A stretch of 64,000 bases of DNA, taken from assembly GCF_033042135.1 (NCBI RefSeq), contig NZ_WBXM01000001.1, positions 248,001 to 312,000 of the forward strand, written 5' to 3'. The position numbers were made by a program, and so were the translations under genes. Below the pieces are notes generated by a model that worked only from the letters and a program-made list of their open reading frames with translations, did no database searches and was not told the origin of the DNA. Shown here piece by piece: positions 1 to 8,908 of this stretch. The DNA is from Haloechinothrix sp033042135 (GTDB taxonomy: Bacteria > Actinomycetota > Actinomycetes > Mycobacteriales > Pseudonocardiaceae). The first letter of the stretch is position 1, and each line of letters begins with the position of its first letter.

Positions 1-135
1 GTGTGCGCTGACGCGCCGGGAACACAGCGAGGGGCGCGGCGCGCACTGAGCTGGCCCGACCGACGCCGCCACCCGCACACGAGGTGGATGCGCGTTCACG
101 GCGCCGGTGGCCACTCGAACCGGCCGGGGAGCCAG

Positions 136-766
136 CTACGCGGTGACGCGATAGCGCAGGTGTGTGGTCGACGTCGACAGTGACTCCACGACCCGGTCGA
201 TCCGCCAGGGGGCGGTGCCGGGATCGAGACCGTCGAACAGCCGGACACCCGTGCCGAGCGGCACCGGAGTCAGGTGGAGCTGGGTCTCGTCGAGCAACCC
301 GGCCCGCAGGAACTGCCGGATGGTACTGGCCCCGCCGCCAGACCTGCACGTCCGCACCGGCCGCTGCCTCCTTCGCCTGCTCGAGAGCGCTGTGGATGCC
401 GTCGGTGACAAAGCTGAAGGTCGTGCCACCCGTGCGGGGCCAGGGCTCGCGGGGCGTGGAGGTCAGCACGAACACCGGTGCCCGAAACGGTGGTGGATCC
501 GGCCAGCCGACCTCGCCCTCATCGAACATCCGGCGGCCCATGATGTAGGCGCCGACTCGGTCGAAGGTCTCCTTGACCAGATCATCGTCGCGGCCGTTGT
601 CGCCACCTGGCAGGCCAGAGCGCTCCCGCCAGCTCCGCAAGCCGAACGTCCACTCGTGCAACCGCGTTCCGCCGTCACCCAACGGGCTGCCAGGGCGCGC
701 GTTCGGCCCCGCGATGAACCCGTCCAGTGAGATCGCCATGTCGGCGATGACCTCGCTCGTTCCCAC
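136..766 (-). pseudogene. Dihydrofolate reductase-family (RibD C-terminal domain) protein, frameshifted
   Basis: The reading frame from GTG 766 (or ATG 739) gives an N-terminus with MAISLDGFIAGPN and later YIMGRRMF, both typical of the RibD-C/DHFR-like family of small NADPH reductases. At base 340 one extra base shifts the frame. The rest of the domain (GGGASTIRQFLRAGLLDE and a C-terminal LRYRVTA) continues in the next frame to a TAG at 136-138. Together the two parts make a full-length protein of about 200 residues. The substrate cannot be told. Either the gene is newly inactivated or the base is a sequencing error. No partner gene is adjacent; the preceding 135 bases show nothing recognisable. 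Confidence 0.75.
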
Positions 767-885
767 TCCGTCGTTGCCGTTGTCGTCGTGATGCTGTCAC
801 CGGTACGGACCGCCGACGCGGCGGGAACTCATCGGTGAGCGGACCGCGCCGTGCAGCGAAAGCACCGAACGCACGGTTCGCAGCT

Positions 886-938
886 GAGCCGAAGGGGGCC
901 TTCGGTACACATTCGGTACCCAAGGAGGCCTTCGGCTC
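886..938. repeat. Intergenic inverted repeat, family A copy 1
   Basis: A 53-bp imperfect palindrome with ends GAGCCGAAGG and CCTTCGGCTC and a GGTAC-type inner arm. It aligns without gaps to copies at 28487-28539 and, inverted, at 47452-47504. It lies 2 bases beyond the stop of the glycosyltransferase gene, where it could serve as a transcription terminator. Confidence 0.85.
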
Positions 939-940
939 AC

Positions 941-1969
941 CTACCCCGCCTTTCGCGGGCTGAACAGGAAGCCCAGCCCCCAGGCGGTGTGCATCACGGC
1001 GTACACCGCGGGTAGTAGTACCCGGGTAGCTAGTGCCTCGCCGCGCCCGGTGAGTACCGAGCCCCCGAGGATCACCAGCACGTACCCGCCGGGCAGCACG
1101 AATGCCGGGGTGAAACCGGCGGCCCCGGCCACCAGCCCTCCCGCGATACCGACCACCGCCAGCGGCGGCGCCAGGTACCGAGGGCTCAGCGTCTTGGTGT
1201 GCAGCCGGATCACCTTACGTCGCCACTGGCCGGTGCGGAAGAACTGCTTGGCCAATCCGCGCAGGTCACCCCTCGGCCGGTAGGACACCCGCATCTGCGG
1301 GGTGAACCACACGGTGCCGCCGGAGCGTCGGATGCGGTAGTTCAGTTCCCAGTCCTGGGCGCGCGAGAGCGCCTCGTCGTACCCGCCGACCCGCTCCAGC
1401 GCGGAGCGCCGGAAGGCGCCGAGGTAGACGGTTTCCGCGGGACCGGCCTCGCCGCCGAGATGGAACGACGCGCCACCGACACCGAGCCAGCTGTTCATCG
1501 CACACGCCACGGCCTTTTCGAAGGTGGTGGTGCCCTCGGCCGCCATGATTCCGCCGACGTTGTCCGCCCCGGTTTCCTCCAGGACTTCCACGGCGGTACG
1601 CAAGTAGCCTGCCGGGAGGACGGAGTGGCCGTCGACGCGAACGATGATGTCGTGGGTGGCTTCCTTCAACGCGATGTTGAGGCCGCGCGGGGTGGTCGCC
1701 TCGGGGTTCGGCACGGTCCGTACGCGGGAATCGGCGGCGGTGAGCTCGGCGGCGATACCGTCGGTGCCGTCCGAGGACGGTCCGAGCGCCAAGATCACTT
1801 CGACCGGACCCGGGTAGTCCTGTTCGACGATCGCAGTGACGGCAGCACGCAGGTGCCGCTCCTCGTTGAGCACAGTCATGATCACCGAGATGCCGGGGTG
1901 GTTGGTACCGGAGTGCTGACTCGGTGACGGCGCCGACGTTGGTTCCATAGTGTGGTGAAGTTTACCCAT
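941..1969 (-). CDS. Family 2 glycosyltransferase, ExoA-like, membrane anchored
   Basis: A GT-A fold glycosyltransferase of about 342 residues. GISVIMTVLNEE opens the nucleotide-sugar domain near residue 30, followed by SDGTDG, the metal-binding VDGHS, and SRAQDWELNYRI, which matches the late acceptor motif of the ExoA/succinoglycan type. After residue 260 come two or three hydrophobic segments, so the enzyme is probably held on the inner face of the membrane. The open frame extends upstream to 2245 but overlaps the divergent ugd gene, so ATG 1969 is chosen (ATG 1948 also possible; neither has a clear ribosome site). The divergent UDP-glucose dehydrogenase suggests a shared role in a surface polysaccharide. 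Acceptor unknown. Confidence 0.85.
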   Translation of the reverse strand: MGKLHHTMEPTSAPSPSQHSGTNHPGISVIMTVLNEERHLRAAVTAIVEQDYPGPVEVILALGPSSDGTDGIAAELTAADSRVRTVPNPEATTPRGLNIALKEATHDIIVRVDGHSVLPAGYLRTAVEVLEETGADNVGGIMAAEGTTTFEKAVACAMNSWLGVGGASFHLGGEAGPAETVYLGAFRRSALERVGGYDEALSRAQDWELNYRIRRSGGTVWFTPQMRVSYRPRGDLRGLAKQFFRTGQWRRKVIRLHTKTLSPRYLAPPLAVVGIAGGLVAGAAGFTPAFVLPGGYVLVILGGSVLTGRGEALATRVLLPAVYAVMHTAWGLGFLFSPRKAG

Positions 1970-2126
1970 CGCGGACGAGCGTCGAGATCCCGCGAGCGGA
2001 GCCGTGTGTTGGATGCCACCGGAAAGGTACTCTCCAGTTACTTCCGGGCGCGGGCAGCGCTGAACCGACCGGTAGCATGCCTGTCGTCGTTGTCGACGCC
2101 GTTTGCTGATCGGTGAGGGATCCCAC

Positions 2127-3455
2127 GTGACACAGCGCATTTCCGTCATCGGTACCGGATACCTCGGTACGACACACGCCGTGTGTATGGCCGAGCTCGG
2201 CTTCGAGGTCGTCGGGATGGATGTCGACACCGAGAAGATCACCAAACTGTCGCAGGGGTACGTTCCGTTCTACGAGCCGGACCTGGAGCCGCTGCTGCGC
2301 AAGCACGTCGAGTCCGGCAGGCTGCGGTTGACGAGTTCGTACGCCGAGGTAGCCGACTTCGGCGATGTGCACTTCATCTGCGTGGGAACACCGCAACGCA
2401 AGGGTGAGTTCGCCGCCGATGTCAGCTACGTGGAAGACGTGGTGGAAGGGCTGGCGCCGCACCTGCGCCGCCAGTGCCTGCTCGTCGGTAAGTCGACGGT
2501 GCCGGTCGGCACGGCTGATCATCTCGCGCAACGTGTCGCCGAGCTGGCGCCTGCCGGTGCCGCGGCCGAGCTGGCCTGGAATCCCGAGTTCCTCCGGGAG
2601 GGCTTCGCGGTCGAGGACACCCTCAAACCGGACCGGCTGGTCATCGGCGTCTCCTCGGATCACGCCGAGCAGGTGCTCCGTGAGGTATACGCCGAACAGA
2701 TCGCCGCGGGTACGCCGTTCCTGGTGACCAACTACGCCACGGCGGAGCTGTCGAAGGTGGCCGCGAACGCGTTCCTGGCCACCAAGATCTCGTTCATCAA
2801 CGCGATGGCCGAGCTGTGCGAGCACGCGGGTGGGGACGTAACCATGCTCGCCGACGCCATCGGCTACGACGACCGTATCGGTAGGAAGTTCCTGAACTCC
2901 GGTATCGGGTTCGGTGGCGGGTGCCTGCCGAAGGACATCCGCGCGTTTATGGCCCGGGCGGGCGAGCTCGGCGCAGACCAGGCACTCACCTTCCTGCGAG
3001 AGGTGGATGCGATCAACATCCGCAGGCGCACGCGCACCGTCGATATGGCGCGGGAGTGCTGTGACGGTAGCTTCGTCGGCAAGCGGGTGGCGGTGCTGGG
3101 TGCCGCGTTCAAACCGAACTCCGATGACGTCCGCGACTCCCCCGCGCTGAACGTGGCAGGGCTGATCCAGCTACAGGGGGCGCAGGTGAGCGTGTACGAC
3201 CCCAAGGCCATGACGAACGCCTCTCGGTACTTCCCTACGCTGGACTACGCCGATTCGATCAAGGCTGCCTGCGGGGGTGCGCACGTCGTGCTCCACTTGA
3301 CGGAGTGGCGCGAGTTCCGGGACATCGACCCGGTACAACTCGGGGAGGTCGTGGCGCAACGGTACGTGGTCGACGGGCGTAACGCGCTGGACGTCGGGCG
3401 CTGGGAGGCCGCAGGGTGGACGTACCGGGGGTTGGGGCGGGGTGTCGTTTCCTGA
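2127..3455 (+). CDS. ugd: UDP-glucose 6-dehydrogenase
   Basis: Oxidises UDP-glucose to UDP-glucuronate with two NAD+, in the cytosol. The 442-residue length is normal. The N-terminal Rossmann domain has GTGYLG near residue 10, VGTPQ follows near 85, and the catalytic cysteine sits in GFGGGCLPKD at about residue 266. The C-terminal domain has the AFKPNSDDVRDSP motif. GTG 2127 is preceded by GAGGGA at 2115-2120, which favours it over the in-frame ATG at 2103. The gene is divergent from the glycosyltransferase at 941-1969. It corresponds to M. tuberculosis udgA (Rv0322). Product sugar may feed exopolysaccharide or nucleotide-sugar pools; which one is not visible. Confidence 0.95.
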   Translation: MTQRISVIGTGYLGTTHAVCMAELGFEVVGMDVDTEKITKLSQGYVPFYEPDLEPLLRKHVESGRLRLTSSYAEVADFGDVHFICVGTPQRKGEFAADVSYVEDVVEGLAPHLRRQCLLVGKSTVPVGTADHLAQRVAELAPAGAAAELAWNPEFLREGFAVEDTLKPDRLVIGVSSDHAEQVLREVYAEQIAAGTPFLVTNYATAELSKVAANAFLATKISFINAMAELCEHAGGDVTMLADAIGYDDRIGRKFLNSGIGFGGGCLPKDIRAFMARAGELGADQALTFLREVDAINIRRRTRTVDMARECCDGSFVGKRVAVLGAAFKPNSDDVRDSPALNVAGLIQLQGAQVSVYDPKAMTNASRYFPTLDYADSIKAACGGAHVVLHLTEWREFRDIDPVQLGEVVAQRYVVDGRNALDVGRWEAAGWTYRGLGRGVVS

Positions 3456-3506
3456 CCCCGAGCCGGTTGGAGCCTCCTGACATGCGGTGCGATGCATGCC
3501 AGTAGC

Positions 3507-3860
3507 ATGGCCGTCGTGTCCGACTCTCATCTCGCTCCCAGCGGGGATTCGAAGCTCGAGATCCAGCTCCTGCACGACCGTTTGCTCGTGCACGTGCCTG
3601 AGGATGAGGGCGAGCGTCGAAGCAGTGGCGGGATCGTGATTCCGGCGACGGCGCAGATGGCCCGCCGCCTGGAATGGGGGGATGTCCTCGGTGTGGGGAA
3701 CAATGTCCGGAACGTTAAGGTGAATGACCGAGTGCTGTTCAATCCTGAGGATCAGCTCGAGGTCGAGATTCACGGCAAGGCGTACCTGGTCATGCGTGAG
3801 CGCGACGTGCACGCGATCGCCAGTGAGCGCACCGAGCACGGCACTGGTTTGTACTTGTAG
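3507..3860 (+). CDS. GroES-like (Cpn10 family) chaperonin protein
   Basis: A 117-residue protein with the Cpn10 beta-barrel signature: LHDRLLVHVPEDEGERRSSGGIVIP resembles the GroES N-terminus, with the mobile-loop region and the GDVLGVG and VNDRVLFN barrel strands behind it. Genuine groES usually sits next to groEL; no groEL is here, so this is the divergent actinobacterial GroES-like paralogue rather than the main co-chaperonin. An earlier in-frame ATG at 3492 is possible; neither start has a strong ribosome site. It runs in the same direction as the VanW gene 17 bases downstream and may be co-transcribed with it. Confidence 0.75.
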   Translation: MAVVSDSHLAPSGDSKLEIQLLHDRLLVHVPEDEGERRSSGGIVIPATAQMARRLEWGDVLGVGNNVRNVKVNDRVLFNPEDQLEVEIHGKAYLVMRERDVHAIASERTEHGTGLYL

Positions 3861-3877
3861 CGCGGGAGGATTATTCG

Positions 3878-6742
3878 GTGCCGGAGGAACACGAGTGGCC
3901 GGCGGCGGACTCCGACGCGGGTGAGCCGGATACCCCGCAGCCTGCGGCGGAACCGGATGCCACCGAGAGCGAGACGGCGGATCAAGCCGAAGCTGGGACA
4001 GCTGCTGACGAGACGTTGTTCACCCCGGTGAACGCCGTGGCCGATGCCAGTGGCGACGATCGGGAACAGCCCGCCGACGACGCTCCGGAGGGCGACGCCA
4101 CGCCTGCCACGGCGTCGGAAGCGCCCACAACTGAGGCTCCTGTGCCCGAGCAGGCCGCCGACGCCGACCAGCAGGCCGAGCAGGCCGAGCCCGAGCAGCC
4201 TCCGGAATCTTTCGAGCCCGCCGAGCCCGCCGAGCCCACCGAGTCTGAGGTCGGCTCGCAGGCCCCGGGATCCGAGGAGGAACCATCGGCGGCAAGTGGG
4301 TGGCCTGCCGCGGATGAGGACGTGGCGAGCCAGGGCCACGTTGCCAACGACCTTCCCGAGCTGTCCGACTGGCCGGAGGATCCCGAGCTCGCCGAGCTGT
4401 CGGAGCTGCCAGGCGAACCTGACGAGCCCACCGTGACCACGGCTCCCGCCGGGACCGGCGCCCCGGGTGCGCTCTTCCAGCCCGCCGAGCCTGCCGAACC
4501 CGCCGAGTCGACGGGGTCCGCCCAGCCCGCCGGATCGACCGAGCCTACGGAGGCCGAGCCTGCGGGTCCCGGCGAACCGTCCGCGCAGGCCGCTGCCGGG
4601 CCGCCCGCGGCCACGACACCGACCGATGAGGCGCCGACCGATGAGGCGCCGACCGATCAGCACACCCCGACCTACGCCGACAGTGAGCCGACCACGGTGT
4701 CGCTGACTCCTGTGCGGGTGCCGCACGACTTGGATGCCACCCAGACGATGTCGGCGGTGCCGCCGGATCTCCCGGGGCACAGGCATCCTGGCCACGGCGC
4801 GCAGGGTGATCGTGACGATCAGGAAACCACCACGTTCGCCGCGATTACCGGCCACGACACCGACCGAGGTGTCGACGACCGCGCGACCGACGCCTTCGCC
4901 GCCGTGCCCGCGGACCCGCCGATCGCGCAGACGAGTCAGTTCACCGCATTCGGGGCGCACCAGGCCGCTGGTTCCGGCGATGGCGGTGACGGTGGCGACG
5001 GCGGTGACCTCGGGGAGGAAGCGCCTGACGGGACGGGCAGGCTGCGCAAGCCGCTGCTGGCCGCGGGCGGGGTGCTGGCGGCGCTCGGCCTGATCTACGG
5101 CGCCGATGTGTTGCTCAGCGCTGGAGACGTGCCGCGGGGTGTGACGGTCGCAGGCGTCAGTGTCGGCGGGATGAGCGAGGAGGCAGCCGAGGACAAGCTG
5201 CAGTCCGAGCTCGGCCCGAGGCTCTCCGAGCCGGTGGATATCACCGCGGGAGCGGTTGAGTCCGAGCTGGATCCGCAGGCGGCCGGGTTGTCCGTGGATT
5301 GGGGCGAGACCCTGGAACAGGCTGGACGTCAGCCGTTGAACCCGTTCACCCGGGTCGCGTCGTTCTTCACCACCCGCGAGGTCGGTGTGGTGGGCAACGC
5401 CGAGGACGACCGACTGCTCGCGGCCATCGACGAGCTGGCCGACGAGGAACTCAACCGGGAGACCGAAGAGGGCGATATCGAGTTCGAGCCCATCCCGAAT
5501 ACCGACGGCGAGGTCGAGGCCATTGCGGTGGCACCGAGGGCGGGGCAGGAACTCGTCGACCTCGAAGCCGCTGGCGAGACCGTCCGCACGTCGTGGCTGG
5601 ACGAGGAGGGCGTGGAGCTCGAGGTGACCACGGAGCCGGTCATGGTCTCCGAGGAAGGGGTGCAGCGGGCCCTGGAATCCGTGGCCGAGCCCGCCGTGTC
5701 AGCTCCAGTCGTGTTCGAAGGTGACGGCGCCGACGCCCGGCTGCGCCCCGTCGAGATCGGTGAGGCGCTGGAGTTCGAACCTCAAGAGGACGGTTCCCTG
5801 GAGGCCTCGGCCGACGAGGAAGCCCTCACAGAGGCGCTGCAGCCGCAGCTCGCCGACACCGAGGAGGAGGGGCGTGACGCGGAGATCGTGTTCTCCGGCG
5901 GGGAACCGACGGTCGAGCCCTCCAAGGAGGGTGTCGTCATCGACTGGGAGCCCACTCTCGAACCGTTCATGGACGTGGTGGTCACCGCGAACGACCGCAC
6001 TATCGAGGTGATCTACACCGACGACGAGCCGGAGGTCACCACCGAAGAGGCCGAGGCGCTCGGTATCGACGAGGTGATCGGGGAGTTCACCACCGAGGAC
6101 TTCGCGGAGGATTCCGGGGTCAACATCCGCCGGGTGGCCGAGCAGGTCGACGGCGCCATCGTCAAGCCGGGTGAGACATTCCGTCTCAACCAGCACACCG
6201 GTCCGCGTACCGCCAGCCAGGGCTATGTCGAGGCAGGCATCATCGAGGACGGCCTGCCGGGCCGCGCGGTCGGTGGCGGCATCTCGCAATTCGCCACCAC
6301 GCTGTACAACGCGGCGTACTTCGCGGGGATGCAGGACGCCGGGCATACGCCACACAGCTACTACATCAGCCGTTACCCGCCCGCGCGGGAGGCGACGGTG
6401 TTCCAGGCCGCCGGTGGTGGGATCGACCTGGCGTTCACCAACGATGCCGATACCGGCGTGGCCATCCAGACGCACTGGACGCCGAGCAGCATCACGGTGC
6501 GGATCTGGGGTACCAAGCGCTACGAGGTCGAGTCCGTTACCGGTGACCGGACCAACGTCGTGGAGCCGTCCGTGCGACGGGTCGACGACGACGACTGTGT
6601 CCCGTCCTCAGGCATCGAGGGCTTCACTATCACCGACACCAGGATCCTGCGAGACGCCGATACCGGTGAGGTCGTGCGCCGCGAGCCGCAGACGGTGACC
6701 TACAACCCCAAGCCCGAGATCGTGTGTGAGGACGGGGACTGA
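3878..6742 (+). CDS. VanW family envelope protein with long acidic N-terminal tail
   Basis: 954 residues. Residues 1-385 form a cytoplasmic Pro/Ala/Glu-rich low-complexity tail with repeated AEPAEP-like units and a repeated APTDE unit. One membrane segment follows at about 389-410 (PLLAAGGVLAALGLIYGADV). Outside come two putative peptidoglycan-binding (YoaR-type) modules at about 420-720. The VanW domain at about 735-870 shows NIRRVAEQVDG, GETFRLN and GGGISQFATTLYNAAYFAG. VanW proteins are linked to cell-wall structure and glycopeptide response, but their reaction is not established. GTG 3878 follows GGAGG at 3864-3868. The tail is much longer than in most VanW proteins and could be a protein-binding or phosphorylation platform; that is inference. 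Confidence 0.9.
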   Translation: MPEEHEWPAADSDAGEPDTPQPAAEPDATESETADQAEAGTAADETLFTPVNAVADASGDDREQPADDAPEGDATPATASEAPTTEAPVPEQAADADQQAEQAEPEQPPESFEPAEPAEPTESEVGSQAPGSEEEPSAASGWPAADEDVASQGHVANDLPELSDWPEDPELAELSELPGEPDEPTVTTAPAGTGAPGALFQPAEPAEPAESTGSAQPAGSTEPTEAEPAGPGEPSAQAAAGPPAATTPTDEAPTDEAPTDQHTPTYADSEPTTVSLTPVRVPHDLDATQTMSAVPPDLPGHRHPGHGAQGDRDDQETTTFAAITGHDTDRGVDDRATDAFAAVPADPPIAQTSQFTAFGAHQAAGSGDGGDGGDGGDLGEEAPDGTGRLRKPLLAAGGVLAALGLIYGADVLLSAGDVPRGVTVAGVSVGGMSEEAAEDKLQSELGPRLSEPVDITAGAVESELDPQAAGLSVDWGETLEQAGRQPLNPFTRVASFFTTREVGVVGNAEDDRLLAAIDELADEELNRETEEGDIEFEPIPNTDGEVEAIAVAPRAGQELVDLEAAGETVRTSWLDEEGVELEVTTEPVMVSEEGVQRALESVAEPAVSAPVVFEGDGADARLRPVEIGEALEFEPQEDGSLEASADEEALTEALQPQLADTEEEGRDAEIVFSGGEPTVEPSKEGVVIDWEPTLEPFMDVVVTANDRTIEVIYTDDEPEVTTEEAEALGIDEVIGEFTTEDFAEDSGVNIRRVAEQVDGAIVKPGETFRLNQHTGPRTASQGYVEAGIIEDGLPGRAVGGGISQFATTLYNAAYFAGMQDAGHTPHSYYISRYPPAREATVFQAAGGGIDLAFTNDADTGVAIQTHWTPSSITVRIWGTKRYEVESVTGDRTNVVEPSVRRVDDDDCVPSSGIEGFTITDTRILRDADTGEVVRREPQTVTYNPKPEIVCEDGD

Positions 6743-6760
6743 TCCACGCCCAGCGGGGTG

Positions 6761-6817
6761 GGGAGCCGAACGTTGCGTTCAGTGCCGTAGACGGAACCAA
6801 CGCCACGTTCGGCTCCC
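6761..6817. repeat. Intergenic inverted repeat, family B copy 1
   Basis: A 57-bp palindrome opening GGGAGCCGAACGT and closing ACGTTCGGCTCCC. Its reverse complement aligns base for base with the copy at 24603-24657. It lies between the convergent VanW gene and the minus-strand membrane protein gene, a natural place for a bidirectional terminator. Confidence 0.85.
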
Positions 6818-6892
6818 GGAAAGCTGCCGGCTGCCCGCGAACCGCAGCGCGAACCGGGCTCCGAAAAACCCGGTCGCAGCCAGGAAGCGGCA

Positions 6893-7912
6893 TCAATCAC
6901 GGAACCACTGCGTGAGCCGCCGCCGGTCCTCGGCGAGTTGCCGCAGCTCCCGGTAGGCACGTATCGCCGGGCCCAGCTCGTCGTTACGCCGTTTGACGAG
7001 CACCAGGCACCAGGCGAGCAGTATCAGGCACGGAACTGCCGCGACTCCACTGATCGCGAACACGATGGGCAGGTTGTCCGCGAAGTGCCCGTAGAACAGC
7101 CATGCGAGCGGTCCGGTCGCGACGACAAGGAAGAGCAGACCCGCCACGTTCGCTGGCACCACGATCCGCTTCTGTACCGCGCGGTGGCGGGCACGGAGGA
7201 GCTCGAGGTTCCTCGCGTCCAGCGGGTCGAAGCCGAGCTCGCGTCGCAGTTCGACCGCTCGGTGCGCCACCGTTCTGTCCGACCGCATGGCTTCGACATC
7301 GACGTCGCCGATGGGATCTCCGCTCCGCCCGCCGCTTGCTGCGACGGGCCCGTGGCCGTGTTGCTGCCCGACGGGGCCCGACCATGCCGGTGCGATGAGC
7401 AGGCCGTCGGACGGCGAGTCGGGTACCGTAGCGCACACGCGCCAGCCCGCGGCCCCCACGTGCGCGCGGACCTCGTCGTGCGGGAGGTTGAGGTAGTTGT
7501 TCAGATCGAGCCGGTACATGCCGTTCACGTCCGGCCTCGCGGTCGCGAGCTCCTGACGCAACCGCGTCCTTGCATCGACGACAGGCACGGGTCCCCCCTG
7601 CTCGACCCTGTTGAACCGGATCAGCCACGAATCAGTGTCCAGGTGCTCGCCCGTATAGTGCCAGCCGTTCCGAGCGAGCAGCTCGATCAACTCGCACCGG
7701 GGTACCTCACGGTAGGCCGCACGGTCGAGCTCCAGCACGTCACCGCGTGCATGCTGGTGGACAGCCCGCAACGACTCCACCTGCCGCGCGCGGGCGCGCC
7801 GCCGAGCCCGCACGCTGCCGTAGGAGGGCGTGATGCCGATGTGGAACATCGCTCCGATAGCCACGACGTTGAGCGTGACCGCGACGCTGAGTGCCAAGGT
7901 CGGTAGCATCAC
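6893..7912 (-). CDS. Membrane protein of unknown function
   Basis: 339 residues, family not recognised. A hydrophobic N-terminal segment (LALSVAVTLNVVAIGAMF) is followed by a long polar region that includes a basic stretch at about 33-48. Two strong membrane segments lie at about 254-275 and 282-308, and the tail is charged. Residues 58-170 contain two similar short units: LIELLARNGWHYTGEHLD and then VRAHVGAAGWRVCATV, each ending in a Gly-Trp-hydrophobic turn, suggesting an internal duplication. The start overlaps the stop of the upstream gene by ATGA, so the two are translationally coupled. It is the last gene of the minus-strand locus beginning at 10069. Confidence 0.7.
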   Translation of the reverse strand: MMLPTLALSVAVTLNVVAIGAMFHIGITPSYGSVRARRRARARQVESLRAVHQHARGDVLELDRAAYREVPRCELIELLARNGWHYTGEHLDTDSWLIRFNRVEQGGPVPVVDARTRLRQELATARPDVNGMYRLDLNNYLNLPHDEVRAHVGAAGWRVCATVPDSPSDGLLIAPAWSGPVGQQHGHGPVAASGGRSGDPIGDVDVEAMRSDRTVAHRAVELRRELGFDPLDARNLELLRARHRAVQKRIVVPANVAGLLFLVVATGPLAWLFYGHFADNLPIVFAISGVAAVPCLILLAWCLVLVKRRNDELGPAIRAYRELRQLAEDRRRLTQWFRD

Positions 7913-8199
7913 CGCACCTCACGATCCGGCGCGAAGTGCATCGGGCCGAGCCGGTGGCCGTCGCGAGCTCGCCCGGTGTAACGCAAGCCTCGCCGCACGG
8001 CAAGCTCCTTGATCATGTGCTCGGACAGCGGGTAGCACTCCGTCACGTCGATAGCGCAGCCGGAGGGGCTGGACTGCGTGTCGAACGCGGCGAGTCCTTC
8101 CCGAAGTGAACGCCTGCGCAGCCGGTACCTACGGAGATACTGGTACAGGACGATCGACGGAAGCACCGCGAATCCCAGCGTCATCACGAACGCTTCCAC
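7909..8199 (-). CDS. Small single-pass membrane protein of unknown function
   Basis: About 96 residues from GTG 8199, which has AAAGGTGG upstream. A hydrophobic segment (VMTLGFAVLPSIVLYQYL) lies at the N-terminus and is followed by an Arg-rich stretch, so the C-terminus should be cytoplasmic. The C-terminal half has LSEHMIKELAVRRGLRYTG, resembling the Gly-Trp/Gly-Leu units of the next protein (positions 6893-7912). Its stop overlaps the start of that gene by four bases. The open frame extends upstream to 8307 but would then overlap the preceding gene. Function unknown. Confidence 0.6.
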   Translation of the reverse strand: MEAFVMTLGFAVLPSIVLYQYLRRYRLRRRSLREGLAAFDTQSSPSGCAIDVTECYPLSEHMIKELAVRRGLRYTGRARDGHRLGPMHFAPDREVR

Positions 8200-8245
8200 A
8201 ACGCCACCTTTCCACCGACCGGACGATCCGGTGTCGCCGCGCGGC

Positions 8246-8908
8246 TCAGCCGAGAACGGCGGAGATCGACGAATCCCCCGGCTCCGTTGGCGGCGTGAAA
8301 GCCACACTGTAGGCGATATCGTTCAGCATGGCCGCGTAGTACCTCCACTCGTGAAGGCACTGGCTGGCGATCCCGAACACGGCGATTTTCCGGTTGCCTG
8401 GTAGCGGGAGTATCACCTGCGCCTGCCGTATCCGGTGGGTTCGCGGTTCTTCCCTGCCATCCACCGAGTACGGCATGTGCACCTCGACCTCCTCACCGAC
8501 CAGTACCGCCTGGCCTGCCGGGAAGTCCGCGAAAGCTACCTCGCGGGCAGAGCCGGGAAGCCGTAGGCCGTCGGCGAGAGCGATCAACGGACGCTCACCG
8601 TCCAGCTTCGCCTCGCGCACGCACAAGGTGAACTGTGCCGTGCTCAACCGTGGTGGTTCATCCTCCGTGCGAACCAGGCAGGTCGCGGCGTAGACCGCGC
8701 TGTGCTGTCGTAGCTGGGCGATGGCCAACTCCTGCTGCACCGTCAGCGAACCGCACTGCTCCGGCGTGGCACCGCCGAGTGTTGAGCCGAGTCGGTCGAA
8801 GGTGCGCGCAACCCGATCCTCCGGGTCGCCGTCCAGTTCAATCTCCCGGAAAACGTCAGGAACGGTGAAGTAGAGCTGGTCAACGCTCTCTTCGCCTGCT
8901 GTCGTCAT
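8246..8908 (-). CDS. Hypothetical protein of a type VII secretion-linked locus
   Basis: 220 residues, soluble, no membrane segment or signal peptide, family not recognised. It is acidic near the N-terminus (DVFREIELDGDPEDR), with a central helix (LTVQQELAIAQLRQHSAVYAA) and a beta-rich C-terminal half (VGEEVEVHMPY, AQVILPLPGNRKIAVFGIA). ATG 8908 overlaps the stop of the preceding T7SS-signal gene (TGATG). This tight coupling suggests a partner, chaperone or immunity-type role, which is inference only. Because of the frameshift in the upstream gene, this gene's frame is continuous with the first part of that gene. Confidence 0.65.
   Translation of the reverse strand: MTTAGEESVDQLYFTVPDVFREIELDGDPEDRVARTFDRLGSTLGGATPEQCGSLTVQQELAIAQLRQHSAVYAATCLVRTEDEPPRLSTAQFTLCVREAKLDGERPLIALADGLRLPGSAREVAFADFPAGQAVLVGEEVEVHMPYSVDGREEPRTHRIRQAQVILPLPGNRKIAVFGIASQCLHEWRYYAAMLNDIAYSVAFTPPTEPGDSSISAVLG

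Noticed and set aside
1..135. Open frame at the left edge of the window
   Set aside because: Arg/His/Gly-rich translation without family or ribosome site; no evidence that it is a gene.
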